Positions 24,115-35,180 of a DNA stretch of 64,000 nucleotides are shown piece by piece. Position numbers and translations under genes: made by a program. The notes under the pieces are model-generated. The model was not told the DNA's origin. It saw nothing but the letters and a program-made list of their open reading frames with translations, and ran no database searches. Origin of the DNA: Termitomyces sp. T153. Taxonomy: Eukaryota > Basidiomycota > Agaricomycetes > Agaricales > Lyophyllaceae. The stretch covers positions 806,001 through 870,000 of the forward strand of contig JACKQL020000006.1 of assembly GCA_018296165.2 (NCBI GenBank), given 5' to 3'. The first letter of the stretch is position 1. Every line of letters starts with the position of its first letter.

Positions 24115-26288
24115 ATGATACCTGAATTCTCCCTTGCGCTTGTCCTAGTGCTAATTGCGTCGACCTCGATACTTTATTCACTTCATGGGCGTGCCAATAC
24201 ACGCCCACCTGGACCTGGTGCTTACCCATTCGTTGGTACTTACTAGTCCTGCAATCGTCATCATCATTCTCTCAATGTCAAGCCACCATAGGCAGCCTGC
24301 TTTCTTTCCCGCTTAACTATCCTTGGAAGCGTTTTGCGAACGGTGCAGAGAATGGTACGTGACCTTGACTGCGTTAGAAGAAAGTGTGCTCGGAAGATTG
24401 AATATCTTATAGGCGACCTCATCTATTACCATGGCTTAGGAAACTCCATCCTGGTACTCAATAGCCTGGAGTCAAATATTGACTTGCTTGTCCGGAGAGG
24501 AACCGTGTATTCTGGTCGGCCTCACTTCGTGGTTGCTTGCGAGCTCTTGGATTTAGTAAAAGCTCGTGTCCGTTCGCTTGTTCCTGAGATTCCCGGCTTA
24601 TATCTTATAGTCCGTAGCGCTGTTACCTATCGGGGCTTATTGGCGACTTCAGCGTCGATTCTCCCGGACTGCCTTCAACCCGAAGAAGGTCAACCGATAC
24701 CACTATATCATGTCGGTTAACGCGAGTGAGCTCTCCCGTTCATTAGTTGGGAATCCAGAAGCCTTCGTTGGCCATGTAAGACTGTGGGTACATGATTAAT
24801 CCGTCAAGCCATGTCTTACTTTACACTTTAGCGCTGTTGGACGAACCTTGATGAATATGGTGTATGGGATTGAAGTTCAATCACCCGACGATCCAGTTCT
24901 AAGTTTATTTGATCTGGAATTGGATATAGTATTGACGGATTCCATGATAGTACATCTCTCGGCCCAAACAATCGATGGACTTCGTAAGAAGGGCCTTGGT
25001 ACCTGGAGCGTTTCTGGTCGATCTCGTTCCTATTTGTGGGTTCTGCCGAAGCTTTATGTAGTCAGCTACTCACAGAATCTTAGTAAACTGCTTGCCTCGT
25101 TGGACACCGTTCATGAATTTTCGTAAAGAGGCGTCTCGAGGGCGCGACGTCATCGCAGAGAATGTCAATGAACCATTCAATCGTGTCAAACGTAATATAG
25201 TATGTGTTAGACACCTAGATGGATTTATCCACTAAACTGTCGACCATACATTCCAGGAAAGCGGAATCGCGGTCCCATCATTCACTGCAGACGTTCTGAT
25301 GAATGTCGAATTCGCAGCCGAACGTGAACAAATGGAAGAATTCGAATTGAATCTTAAATGGGCGTCAGCGTCGATGTTCGCCGGTAGGTGCTTTTTATTT
25401 CTGTGTCATATTTACCTGAGTATTCATCCTATGACATAGCAGGCCAGGAAGTGGTATTAATGTTCGGCTCATACGACAAGAGCAAACAGTTGATCCTTGT
25501 ACGACTAGATATCGGCTGTCATCTTGAACATGATTTTAGCAATGTCAACTCATCCTGAAAAGCTCAAAAAGGCCCAGACAGAGCTCAAGTCCGTCCTCGG
25601 GGCTCGCACCCCGACTATCAAGGATTGTCAAAATCTCCCGTATATTCGGGCTGTCATCAAAGAAACTCTTCGTTGGCGTCCTCCACTACCCGTATCCATC
25701 GTTCGCTCATCAAGCCAGGACAATGTCTATCGCGGTACACTCAATATACAGAATATACAGGTTACTTCTTATTGACTCTTCTTGCAAGGCTATCTCATCC
25801 CCAGAAACACTATGGTCATCCCTAATCTTTGGTGCTGAGGCTGCACTCCTTGCTCAGGATTACTAGCTAATTTGGCTTGCAGGGCAATTTCCCGAGTACA
25901 TGACTCCGAATACCCACCAGAAACTTTTGCTCCTGAGCGATTTTTAACCGAAAGCCCCGCGATTGACCCATCGACCTACGTTTTTGGATTCGGTAGAAGG
26001 TATGGCTCCTCCTGGGGATAATCATCATGGTCATACCCACGCAATATAGAATTTGCCCGGGCCGCGCGTTATCTGACGACGTCATTTTCATTCTGGCCGC
26101 CAATATCCTCAGGCTCGACATAACACACTGCTTTGATGAGAATGGTAGAGAGATACCGATTGATGTAACATATCCACCTGGCTTCCTGTCGTGAGTATTG
26201 AAAGCTTCTTGATTCACCTTGTTCAGCATATCTATGTAGTTTCCCCCGCCCATTTCGATGTCACTTTCGACCCAGTGAAGGAAAATGA
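24115..26288 (+). CDS. Cytochrome P450 monooxygenase, multi-exon (right arm copy)
   Basis: Predicted haem-thiolate oxygenase that would oxidise a terpene or other lipophilic substrate at the ER membrane with a P450 reductase. ATG at 24115 opens a signal-anchor (hydrophobic residues about 5-22) and the hinge RPPGPGAYPF. The first intron is 24236-24282. The next exons give YYHGLGN, CELLDL joined by an intron to SVALLPIGAYWRLQRRFS, then VYGIEV..PDDP, LPRWTPF and an I-helix AGQE. The usual oxygen-activating Thr of AGxDTT is not visible there under either plausible splice. ExxR is KETLRWRP near 25660. YLIPRNTMVIPNLW follows an intron, PERF lies near 25932 and the haem loop FGFGRR (to 25999) joins ICPGR after an intron at 26000-26049. 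The stop is TGA at 26286-26288. All joins are GT-AG and keep frame, except that the region around 24350-24400 and 24970-25100 is uncertain. The gene looks intact. Confidence 0.87.
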
Positions 26289-27415
26289 CTACTAAATGTG
26301 GGATTCAATGAAAGTTAAGCATCAAGTTGATGGAAAGCTTACTGTTAGAAAGCTCATGAATGCATTCTTTCTCATCACTACTCAATGTATGTTGATTGAA
26401 TTGATCAATTCCCTCAAGATGACCAAAAATAAGATGTTGGTCTATAAGTTAGTCCATATTCTAACATTTGTTGCAGACAATACTTTGGAAATGAACTATC
26501 TAGAGTAATACATAGTTTTGTCTCAAAATAAGGTCACTTTCTTAGAAAGGAGAACTTCTATTCTCACAGCAGGTCACATCAATTATCTGCTGCTGAACAG
26601 GCCTTTAGGTAATGTTGTAGAATTCTGGAGAAACACCTGTTAAACACAGGTTATGTCATTTCCAACAAGTGTTGTTCTCCAGAAAGGAACACCTTGCTAC
26701 TGAATCTCATTGGTCCATTTGTAGGGGCATGAGATTTCTTTTGCCTGATGAAAGTCATTTTTTGTTGATTGCTATCAGATTTCAATGATCTGGGCTGATG
26801 GATTCTGCTTGATAAGTATAGTACTGTAAGGGCAACCTCTGGGGCTTGGTGTACATGTTGGTGCAGTATTATAATTAGAATGAAATAAACTTCCACAAGG
26901 GAAAGGCTCAAGAGAATCATTTCAGTCATTTTGTACAAATCTTATATCTATCCCACTTGAATTTTTGATCCAAACTTGAACATTAGAATACTGTTAGCTT
27001 AGAGTAGCCTTTATGATATTCTTAATTTTTGAACTCTGATATTGACTGCTACAAGTAGGTAACTATCAAATTTATAGTAGTATCTAAAGCAGTGGAGATC
27101 CTCCAGCTCTTATTGTTGCATAGTTTTGCTTTCAGACTCAGCTTCCCTTTCCTTAGCAATCTACTCATTATAATCAGCATATGTATTTTGACATGTTTCT
27201 TGTTCACCACCTATAGTATTTTTTCTCTTACACAACAGTCATCACAAAGGCATTTCCAGTTAATTTTCTTTTGCTCTTTTGGTTTGTGCTTGTCTCTCTA
27301 GGGGCAGGGAACCATGTGATGCCATTGAAGATAGGATGTAGCTAGCATAGACCTAGAAAAAGCTTGGAGCAGTATGCCAGTGGACTCATCTGTCTTCCAC
27401 CAGAAAGGGAAGCTT
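26289..27415. other. CpG-free segment downstream of P450, unassigned
   Basis: Mirror of 5011-6137. The frame 26296-26508 starts 8 bp after the P450 stop but lacks CpG and any firm family match, so it belongs to the repeat matrix rather than to the cluster. Confidence 0.4.
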
Positions 27416-27693
27416 CTACAAGGGTCTAGGTTCAAAGCATCCAGATCAACTTAGTCACTAGGCTTGTAATTTGGAACTGGTGTCCATTACTAGTCATAAT
27501 ACTATGCCATGTCATCTGTCACCTTTGCCAATGCTACCTTCACATCCTAGACCTTGTTCATCCTACCCAAAAACTCATTACAAATTCATTCTCTCACAGT
27601 TGGGGTTGAAGGCTCAAAGCCCATGCAAGGGTGTGGTCCAAAGATATGGTTGTTGTCCTGGAATTCTGTGTCCTGCAGAAGTTTGTTCCAGTG
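27416..27693 (-). pseudogene. Family A integrase C-terminal fragment (right arm)
   Basis: Mirror of 4733-5010; antisense to the family B LTR that truncates it. The FQYNN-like and YYD..WTP.P.YKP.D segments are readable across frames. Confidence 0.6.
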
Positions 27694-27921
27694 TGTAATG
27701 GAGCATCCTGTTACTCTCTCAGTGTATGCATAGGAACAATTATAATTATTTATTATAATTATATCACTACTGTAGCATCACATGATGCTACCTTTGAAGT
27801 GTATTTACTTTACTTACATAAGGCAGTGCCTTACTTCATACTTTGCAGACAGAATCAATGACTGGTTTTGGCTTATGAGGTGTGAAGTGTAAGCTGTGTG
27901 ACCTGTAACAGAAACATTAAA
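27694..27921 (+). repeat. Family B 5' LTR (right arm)
   Basis: Starts TGTAATGGAGC; the last bases (ACATTAAA) are mutated from the CA end. A T-rich spacer and CAAGTCAAACAAG follow. Mirror of 4505-4732. Confidence 0.7.
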
Positions 27922-28384
27922 TTTTTTCAAGTCAAACAAGTGCTGACTTGTTTGCCAAGTAGAGCCAAACTTCTGGAGAGAAGTTCAATGCCACTAGATA
28001 AGATCAGAATGTTAAAATTACAATGTTCACTTTCTTCAATGGGCACAATCATGACCATGGAGGGTCAGGTGTTTGGGCCTAGTGCCAAACCAGAGTCTGA
28101 TGGAGCACTATGTGGTACTGTATATGAGAGGTAGTGGACTACTTCCATCAAAATAAGATGTGAGGATTGCAGACATCCTTGGCAGTTCCATCACTGCTTG
28201 TGGGGATTGAGTTGTTGCCCTGACTTTCCCTGGTAAATGAGGCATTGACCACACTGCAAGTGGTGCAGCAGGCTGGTAAAATGCTGTGGGACTACATGAC
28301 AAGGGAGGCTGCAGTAGAGCATCAAAGATGGGCTATGTTGGGCATGCTGTTGGTGACTAATCTGGCATCAATTGAGGCTAGATC
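27922..28384 (+). pseudogene. Family B gag 5' fragment (right arm)
   Basis: Leader and truncated gag; the frame from 28245 carries the HQRWAMLG and LASIEA patterns of family B gag before running into a partial family A LTR at 28385. Confidence 0.6.
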
Positions 28385-28586
28385 TATAAGGGCAACCTCT
28401 AGAGGCTGTGGCTCAATCACACAACTGGTAGAGGGAGATCCAAAGTCTATTCAGCATACTACAAGAAGTTCTAGAGTTCTAACTACTCACCTGGCAAATG
28501 GAGATCCAAAGAGAACAAGTCTAAGGATTTCAAATGCCAGTATTCAGCAAATCTTCTCTAGAGCTTCTGGAAAAAACACTTAACAA
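28385..28586 (-). repeat. Partial family A LTR (right arm)
   Basis: R/U5 half of a family A LTR in reverse orientation, with AGACTTGTTCT on the minus strand at 28512-28522. No coding part is attached. Confidence 0.65.
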
Positions 28587-28607
28587 CAACCAAGTCTGGA
28601 GTCCAAT

Positions 28608-28827
28608 TGTAACATTTCCATTATGGGTCATGCAGTTTATGGTTCACACCTCATAAGTCAAAACCAGTTGATTAGTCTTGTATATGAAGTATAAAGTAAG
28701 GCACTGCATTATGTAATTACAATATGAGTATTTAAAGGTAGCATGATGTGACACTACAGAATGATAACATAGTGAATTAATATAAGAGTATTAATTATAG
28801 AGGAGGAGTAATGGCTCCTCTGTTACA
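28608..28827 (-). repeat. Family B 3' LTR (right arm)
   Basis: Mirror of 3599-3818, with its polypurine tract at 28828-28840. Confidence 0.75.
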
Positions 28828-31565
28828 TACCCCCCTTTTGAGTCCATCAACAGACTCATGACAATTCAGGCAACAAATAAGGTGGTGGGATATGGCATCC
28901 CACCCATGATTCCAAGCACAGACCCCTACATTAAAGCAGTGGTAGGAACAAATGATCCTACTTGATAAGATGGACATAGTACCATCCCAGTGTGTTGCCC
29001 AACTGTGCTGGGTGACAAGGTTGGGCACTCAGTTAGCCTGTATTCTTTTCCAAGGTTTGATTGGTGAACTCCTATAGAAGTTCACCCCACTGGTTCATCC
29101 ATTCTTTAGGCTGCCACTTCCTCATTGCTCACAATGTCTGCCCAGCACTCTAATACAGCATTAGCTATATCACTGGAGCCACTTGGTCCAGCTTCAGAAA
29201 CAGCCAGGGTAGCAATGTTAGTTACTATGGCTGCATCTAAAGGGCTAAGGATGACTTGTGGAGTGGGGATTTGTGGGTGCTGAAGAGTTGTCAGTGTAGT
29301 TCAGTTCCATGGAATTCTGCATAGGCATGTCCTAAGAGGACACAATGGAGCTTGCAGTTGAGTTGGTAGTGGCTGATGCTACTGACAAAGAGGGCCCCTC
29401 CTCAATTGGAGTCATACTTGGGGGAGGAGCCATGAAAAATGCCTCCTCTGCTTGTGCAAGGGAGGCTCTCACCACCTGTGAAGGATGCTGCAGGAGGTGA
29501 GTGAAGATGGCCACCTCACCACAGCACAGCCCAAGTGCCTGACCCAGTACATATTTGAAGACCAAATGTTGGTCTATGCATAATGATGCATTGATAGCCA
29601 TACTTGAATACAGGTTCTGCAAACCTGGGTAGCCATGGTGCAGAATATACTGTGTCCCACATGTTGATGTCAAATTGATGGCTGATTGGGACTTGATCAA
29701 GTCTTGCTCCCCATGTATTGTTATCTGTATGGCTAAGCATGGCCAACAAACATGACAGCAAAGGGACTGTTTGCCAATGGTGGTCTTCTCTAGGAAGAGA
29801 TGTTCCAACTCTTCTGGAGTCAACTCCATGACACACTGCATGGTGTGATCTCTGAGGTCTGGAGCTGTATAAAAGGAGATCTGGTGGAACTCCTGAAGAA
29901 GGAGAGCAGCATGTATTCACTCCCTCATAATAACCTTAGCCCAACTTTTCTGAATGAGCTTCAGGATCAGCTGTAGCTGTTCTGGGCTCATGGGCATCTT
30001 ACAGAGAGCCCACCAATACAGTAATTCATAACACAGGGATATGTGTGATACCCCCACCATCTCTGTGGAGCAGGCAAAGACCACATTGGTCATTGGCAAC
30101 CAGTAGAAGTTGGAGTGAAGAATACCCCTGAAGTCATTCTAGCACTCAAAGCACCCTCATATCAATATGGTCTCCCAGCCATCTGGAGGGCAGCCAGGCA
30201 CTGTATCATTCAGGTGCTTGAGGTCCAGTTTGGACTTCTCAGTATCAATAGCTAACAGCCATTTGGCATTAGCATTGTGCTGCTTCTTGCAATGATGCTC
30301 AGCAGTGTCATCTTCTGAGTCACTGATCAAAATATGTTGTTTAGACATTGGGACATCATCATTGTCATTGCTTCCCAAGTTGGATGCCACTGGGGCACCC
30401 ATGGCAGCTTGGGCAGCTTCTACTTAGGTGACAAAGAATTCTTTGTTATTGGAGTCCTGATGCACTGGTGGAAATTACTCATGGGACAGGGCAGTAGGAA
30501 TATTGTAGGTCCTTGGTTTAAGGACCTCAATCATTTCTGCCTCTGATCTCTGTGGCATGTTTATAGAAAAGGCTATTTGGGTGGTGATGACTACAGGGTT
30601 GGCTGCTACTACTGGAGTTGTAGCTGGCCTCACAGAGCCAGCCTTTGCCATTGCTGGCCTTAATGGTCTGCTGGTTTCAGTGGTCCAGCCTTGGCCACCA
30701 CTGGCTTTGATAGTCCAGCAATGAATGGAGATGCTTTGAAGTCAGAGTGCTTATCCATCCACTGGTCATCACTAGCAGGCACATCATGATAGGGCACCAG
30801 AGGTACCCTCTGACTTAAGGAACCCTTGACAAACATAGAAGGCTCTGTGTGAGCCTTCTCTGCATCTGGAGGCTGATGAGGGGACACTACTCACTTCCCC
30901 TTTTCCAAGGCTGAGTAGAAGAGGTCTGTCCAGGCCTCATTTCTTTGGTTTCAAACAATGTTAAGTTTGTTCAGAACTTGATATAGTGCTAATTGCACTA
31001 CTGAATTATTGAGGATATCAGCCCTGATGTCCTCTAGAGCTCTGGCTTCATGAAGCCACTGCAGAAGGTGAGCAAGTTGCTCATCCACAACAGTAGAGGG
31101 CTCAGGCTCTTTTGCTTTGCCCTTGCCCTTCTCCTTTATGGAAGAGCATTGCACAACTGTCTTCCAGGTAGTCAACAAGGGAGTGTTACTCCCCTGTACC
31201 AGTATGGGTGTTGGTCAAGGCAACCATTGGATGCTCCAATGTACTTGAAGCTGAAAATGGGGTGTTTGGTGAATGCACCACAGTGGGCAGCAGTGGGTAG
31301 GACCACTGCAGAGGAGCCAAGGACTGCATCAGAGCTATAATAGACTCTGAGTTGTCATTGTTCACTTCCATTGCCCTCTGATGAAGATGATGCAGGGACA
31401 GAGATCTCTGCTTGTGGTGGAATGGTGGCAGGTCATTGTTGACCTGCTGTGCCCATTGTACAGCTGGAACCAGCAACTGGCACCAGAGCCACATTGTATT
31501 GTAGCACCATGTACTGTTGGAATTCCTGGGACACAGAGTATCCAAAGTTGATTGGTGGGGGCATC
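28828..31565 (-). mobile_element. Internal region of pol-less LTR element (right arm)
   Basis: Mirror of 861-3598. Same-strand frames at 29332-29841, 30157-30402, 30660-30887 and 30951-31178 are short and unrelated to pol. The boundary at 31565/31566 with the A1 LTR shows no convincing target duplication against the other end of A1. Confidence 0.5.
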
Positions 31566-31964
31566 TGTCAGGGAACTGCCAATGCACATGCTTGGTCATG
31601 TGTTTGGTCACATGATCAGTTGCCATGTGCATTCTGCATAGAACCCACATGTGTAAAGTATGCATATGTTTGGCAAGGTCATGTGAATGCATGTGTTTAG
31701 TCATGTATTTGGTTATATAATCAGTTGCCATGTGCATTTGGTGCAGAACTCACATGGCAAGATATGCATATGTTTGGCAAGGTCATGTAACTGGAGTAAT
31801 TTTTCTGAACCCTAGCATTGGAGATCTTCAGACTTGTTCTCTTTGGATCTCCCTCTGCCAGATGTGTAGTCCTACTTGTGGACATTGTACTGTGTTGAAT
31901 AGACTTTGGATCTCCCTCTGCCAGTTGTGTGACTGAGCCACAGCCTCCAGAGGTTGCCCTTACA
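31566..31964 (+). repeat. 5' LTR of retrotransposon A1
   Basis: Runs from TGTCAGGGAACTGCC to GTTGCCCTTACA. AGACTTGTTCT at 31830-31840 is the inferred start of R, giving about 135 nt of R/U5. The U3 has a two-copy tandem repeat (starts 31596 and 31701, period 105). The U3 does not resemble the A1 3' LTR U3 at 35760, so the element is recombinant or its 5' LTR has been exchanged. Confidence 0.8.
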
Positions 31965-31966
31965 GC

Positions 31967-31977
31967 AGAACAAGTCT
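31967..31977 (+). other. Self-complementary primer-binding site of A1
   Basis: AGAACAAGTCT, 2 nt after the LTR end. It is the exact reverse complement of 31830-31840 in the LTR, as in Tf1-type self-primed elements. The family A copies at 36565 and 63079 share it. Confidence 0.7.
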
Positions 31978-32080
31978 CTAAATTTGGTCTGGGAGCTCTC
32001 TTTTGATTACTTGAGCTTTTACTTGGTCCCTCAAAAGGTCTCTCCTCCACCAGTGTCTTAGTGCCCCCTGTGCTCCTCCT

Positions 32081-32473
32081 ATGACCCAGCCAACCCCTTC
32101 AGCACCTCTCTCTGACACTTCAAGCCTCCAGGATGATGCCTGGAGTTGTTTGCTGTCCCTGGAAACACAGGTTCAACTTACCCAAACCTCTCTTACTTCT
32201 TACATGGCTGAACTCACTAGACTCTGTCAAACTACTGAAGCAGTGTCCCTTTCTCTCCAAGCCCTTCTGGAACATCTCCTCCTTGCTTCTACCACATCAT
32301 CTATGCCCCTTGTCCATTACTTGTCAGCATCAGAGCAAGAAGAGCTGCTCATTCAACTGCTTGCAGCCCAAGATGCCACAGGAGCCTCCTCTCTGGATGC
32401 ACCTATAGCTGTCCAATCTGATGAAGTGGCCAATGTATTAGAGGAGGTTCCTACAGAGTCTGAGGATTTTTAA
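32081..32473 (+). pseudogene. A1 gag, internally deleted
   Basis: 130 residues from ATG at 32081. The N-terminal Gln/Leu-rich helical part matches A2 and A3 gag; it then jumps to the acidic C-terminus (LSASEQEELLIQLLAAQD...), skipping the central retrotransposon-gag domain seen at 37137-37430 in A2 (WATFEKDF...REQYEQGK). The right end lies beyond the inverted repeat. Confidence 0.75.
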
Positions 32474-32484
32474 AAGGGCAATGG

Positions 32485-33060
32485 ATGACCAGTATGCCCC
32501 CATTGCCCAGTAGTAATTGTTTTGCCCCCCTGTCCATAGAATCAAATATATCTTTTACCATTGTTGATACTATGCCTGAAACAATAAGCTCCTCCTCAGA
32601 TGTACAAACTCCCTCTCCAGCTAAAGTCTCAGCTGGAAATGCACCCCCTAGCCCATGCCTTCAGATCTCTGCCTGGGAGCACCACATCCTCTATCATTAT
32701 GTTGTTGCTTCCACCCCTTCTACCAACTCCCTGAAGCTACAGGTGGAAATTGAGATGACAGACACCCAGCAGATCCAAAGTGTGGTTGCCCTGCTTGACA
32801 GTGGTGCAACAGGCCTCTTCCTCAACACTGACTACATGCAACAACACCACCTTACCACTCACCCCCCTTTCCTGTCCTATCCTTGTATACAATGTTGATG
32901 GAACACTCAATGAAGCTGGCTCTATTTGCTTTGTAGTGGACCTGGTCCTCCACTACCAAGACCACTCAGAGTGAGCCACTTTTGCTTTCACTAGTTTGGG
33001 AAAGCAAGACATGATCTTGGAGTTTACCTGGCTATGTGAACACAACCCAGAGATTGACTA
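32485..33060 (+). pseudogene. A1 aspartic protease region
   Basis: The frame 32485-32898 contains VALLDSGATGLFLN, the retropepsin DSG active site, then a frameshift near 32885 before VDGTLNEAGS and FVVDLVLHY. A TAG stop at 33058-33060 ends the recognisable part. The protease would process the polyprotein. Confidence 0.75.
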
Positions 33061-33226
33061 GACTAAGGGTGAGGTGAAAATGAGTTGCTGCTCATGTTGC
33101 TGTGTTACCTGTGCAAAAGAAGCCCATAAGGGGCAGAGAGCCAAGGTTTGTGAGCATGTTGCTGTGTGGGTTGTTGCACTGGGCATCTCCTCTATGCTGA
33201 TCTTGACCTTATGAGTTCCCCCCCTC

Positions 33227-34223
33227 TGGCAGATGAATGACATTTTCCATGATCTGATTGTGGAAGGTGTTGTCTGTATATATCTTGACAATATCCTCAT
33301 CCACACAAAAACTCTGGAGGAGCATTGCTGGGTCACATGCATTGTTTTGGAATGCCTCTGCCAACACCAGCTCTATTTAAAGCCTAAGAAGTGCAAATTT
33401 GAACAGACTAAGTGGAGTACCTGGGTTTGAGCATTTTGCATGGAACAGCCAAGATGGGCCCCATTAAAGTGGCAGATGTAGCAGAGTGGCCTGAGCCAAG
33501 GAACAAGAAGGAAGTTCAGGCCTTTTTTGGGTTTGTCAATTTCTATTGGAGGTTTATACAGGATTTCTCCCACCATGTATGTCCCCTCTTTGACCTCACA
33601 GTTAAGGATACTGCATGGTGGTGGCAGCCCCCACAGCAAGCTGCTTTTGACACCCACAAGCAATCTGTGACCTCAAAGCCAGTACTCCTGTTTCCCAACA
33701 ATGACTCTCCATTCCATGTGGAAGCAGATAGCTCAGACTTTGTTACATGGGCAGTCCTCTCCCAGCAGTCGAAAGAGGATGGCAAATGGCATCCAGTAGC
33801 CTTCTACTCCAAAAGCCTTAATGCAGTGGAATGGAACTATAAGATCCATGATAAGGAGATGCTGGCAATTATTTGGTCCTTTGAAGAATGGTGGCATTTC
33901 CTTGAGGGTGCATGGCATAAGTTTGGAGTTTGGACAGACCACAAGAACCTGGAGTACTTCCATTCTGCTAAGAAATTCAATCAATGTCAAGCTTGGTGGT
34001 CTCTGTATCTGGCAAACTTTGACTCATCATTGCACCACAAACTAGGATGGAGCATGGGCAAACCAGATGCACTGTCCAGGCAGGCTGACCATGGTACAGG
34101 AGCAGGAGATAATGACAACATTGCCTTCCTCAAGCCAGAGCTCTTTGCCATCCATGCACTAGAAGGGATTGTAGCTCAAGGAGATGAGGCAAACATCCTT
34201 AGGGACATTCAAAGAGGGAACTG
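33227..34223 (+). pseudogene. A1 reverse transcriptase 3' part and RNase H
   Basis: Begins at MNDIF..LI.EGVV with YLDN in place of the YLDD catalytic box (about 33279-33290). LYLKPKKCKFEQ and, after a frameshift near 33412, FFGFVNFYWRFIQDFSHH and VEADSSDFVTWAVLSQQS follow. The RNase H region ends in GKPDALSRQADH. The fingers and most of the palm upstream of YLDN are deleted. Confidence 0.85.
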
Positions 34224-35180
34224 AGAGAGTGCACAGGAGGATGCAGTTGACCAGGCTGCACAGGCCCTACAAGCTTGACAGACAAGTGGAGTCAAGTCAG
34301 TGCATGCTGATGAGTGGAGTTTTTGGAATGGGCTTTTGACCTTCCAAGGACACATTTATGTGACTAACATTCCAGAACTTTGCCAGTGCATTGCAAAACA
34401 ACATCATGACTCTCAGGTGGCTGGACATCCTGAAAGGTGGAAGACACTGGAGCTGGTATCCCAGAACTATTGGTGGCCACAGATCTCCCAATATGTAGGC
34501 ACCTACACTAGCACCTGCAACCTCTGTTTCCACATCAAATCTTGCTGCCAAGCACTCATGGGCCAGCTCCACCCACTCCCTATTCCAGCTGCTTGCTGGA
34601 GTGTTACATCAGTGGATTTCATTGTGGAACTCTCAGATGCTCATGGGTACAATGCTATGATGGTAGTGGTGGACCTCTATAGAGAATGGGCTCACTTCAT
34701 ACCTACCCACACCACATGCTCTGCCTTAGGAGCAGCCAGCCTGTACTCGAAGAATGTCTGGAAACTCCACAGTCTGTCAGATGGGTATGTCTTGGACTGG
34801 GGCCCCCAGTTTGTGGCAGAATTCACTTGAGAGCTGTATTGCCTGCTAGGCATGAAGCTCCATACCACCACAACCTATCACCCTCAGTCAGATGGGTAGA
34901 CAGAATGTGTTAACCAGAAACTGGAACGGTATCTCCACCTGTTTTGTAATGAGAGATAGGATGACTGGGATGAGTTGCTGCCAGATGCAGAATTCCAATA
35001 CAACAACCACATTCACTCTTCCACACAGATGACTCCATTCTTCCTGGACACTAGCAGGCACCCTCACATGGGATTTGAACCTCAGGCATGCCCCTCAGAG
35101 AATGACTCTGTCAATGAGTTTGTGGATCAGATGAGGAGGGCACAGCAGGAGGCAAAAGCTGCATTGGTGAAGGCCAAGAA
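34224..35180 (+). pseudogene. A1 integrase
   Basis: An HHCC-type N-terminal domain (HHDS..AGHP...YTSTCNLC) is followed by the DDE core: SVDFIVEL, DWGPQF (DRGPQF in relatives, fitting a CpG mutation) and, after a TGA at about 34828 and a TAG at about 34897, TECVNQ with the catalytic Glu. The C-terminal part is in frame from 34975 (FQYNNHIHSSTQMTPFF). Confidence 0.85.

Larger units (their letters stand above)
20832..32425. repeat. Right arm of large inverted repeat
   Basis: Partner of 1-11594, separated from it by a 9237-bp unique spacer. No direct target duplication or terminal motif is visible at the inner junction, so a simple transposon origin is not supported. The unique flank begins only because the window ends: at 32425 the sequence runs on without a break inside the gag frame of retrotransposon A1. 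Confidence 0.95.

Noticed and set aside
24334..25775. Four separate small genes in the P450 block
   Set aside because: They are exons of one P450: GT-AG joins restore GAYWRL, ExxR, PERF and FGFGRRICPGR in the correct order.
26296..26508. Copia gag downstream of the P450
   Set aside because: The WDSMK..HQVDGKLT start is suggestive, but there is no following copia domain and the match rests on memory, so it is left unassigned.
31596..31791. CRISPR-like or satellite array
   Set aside because: Only two 105-bp period units inside an LTR U3; eukaryotic retrotransposon context.
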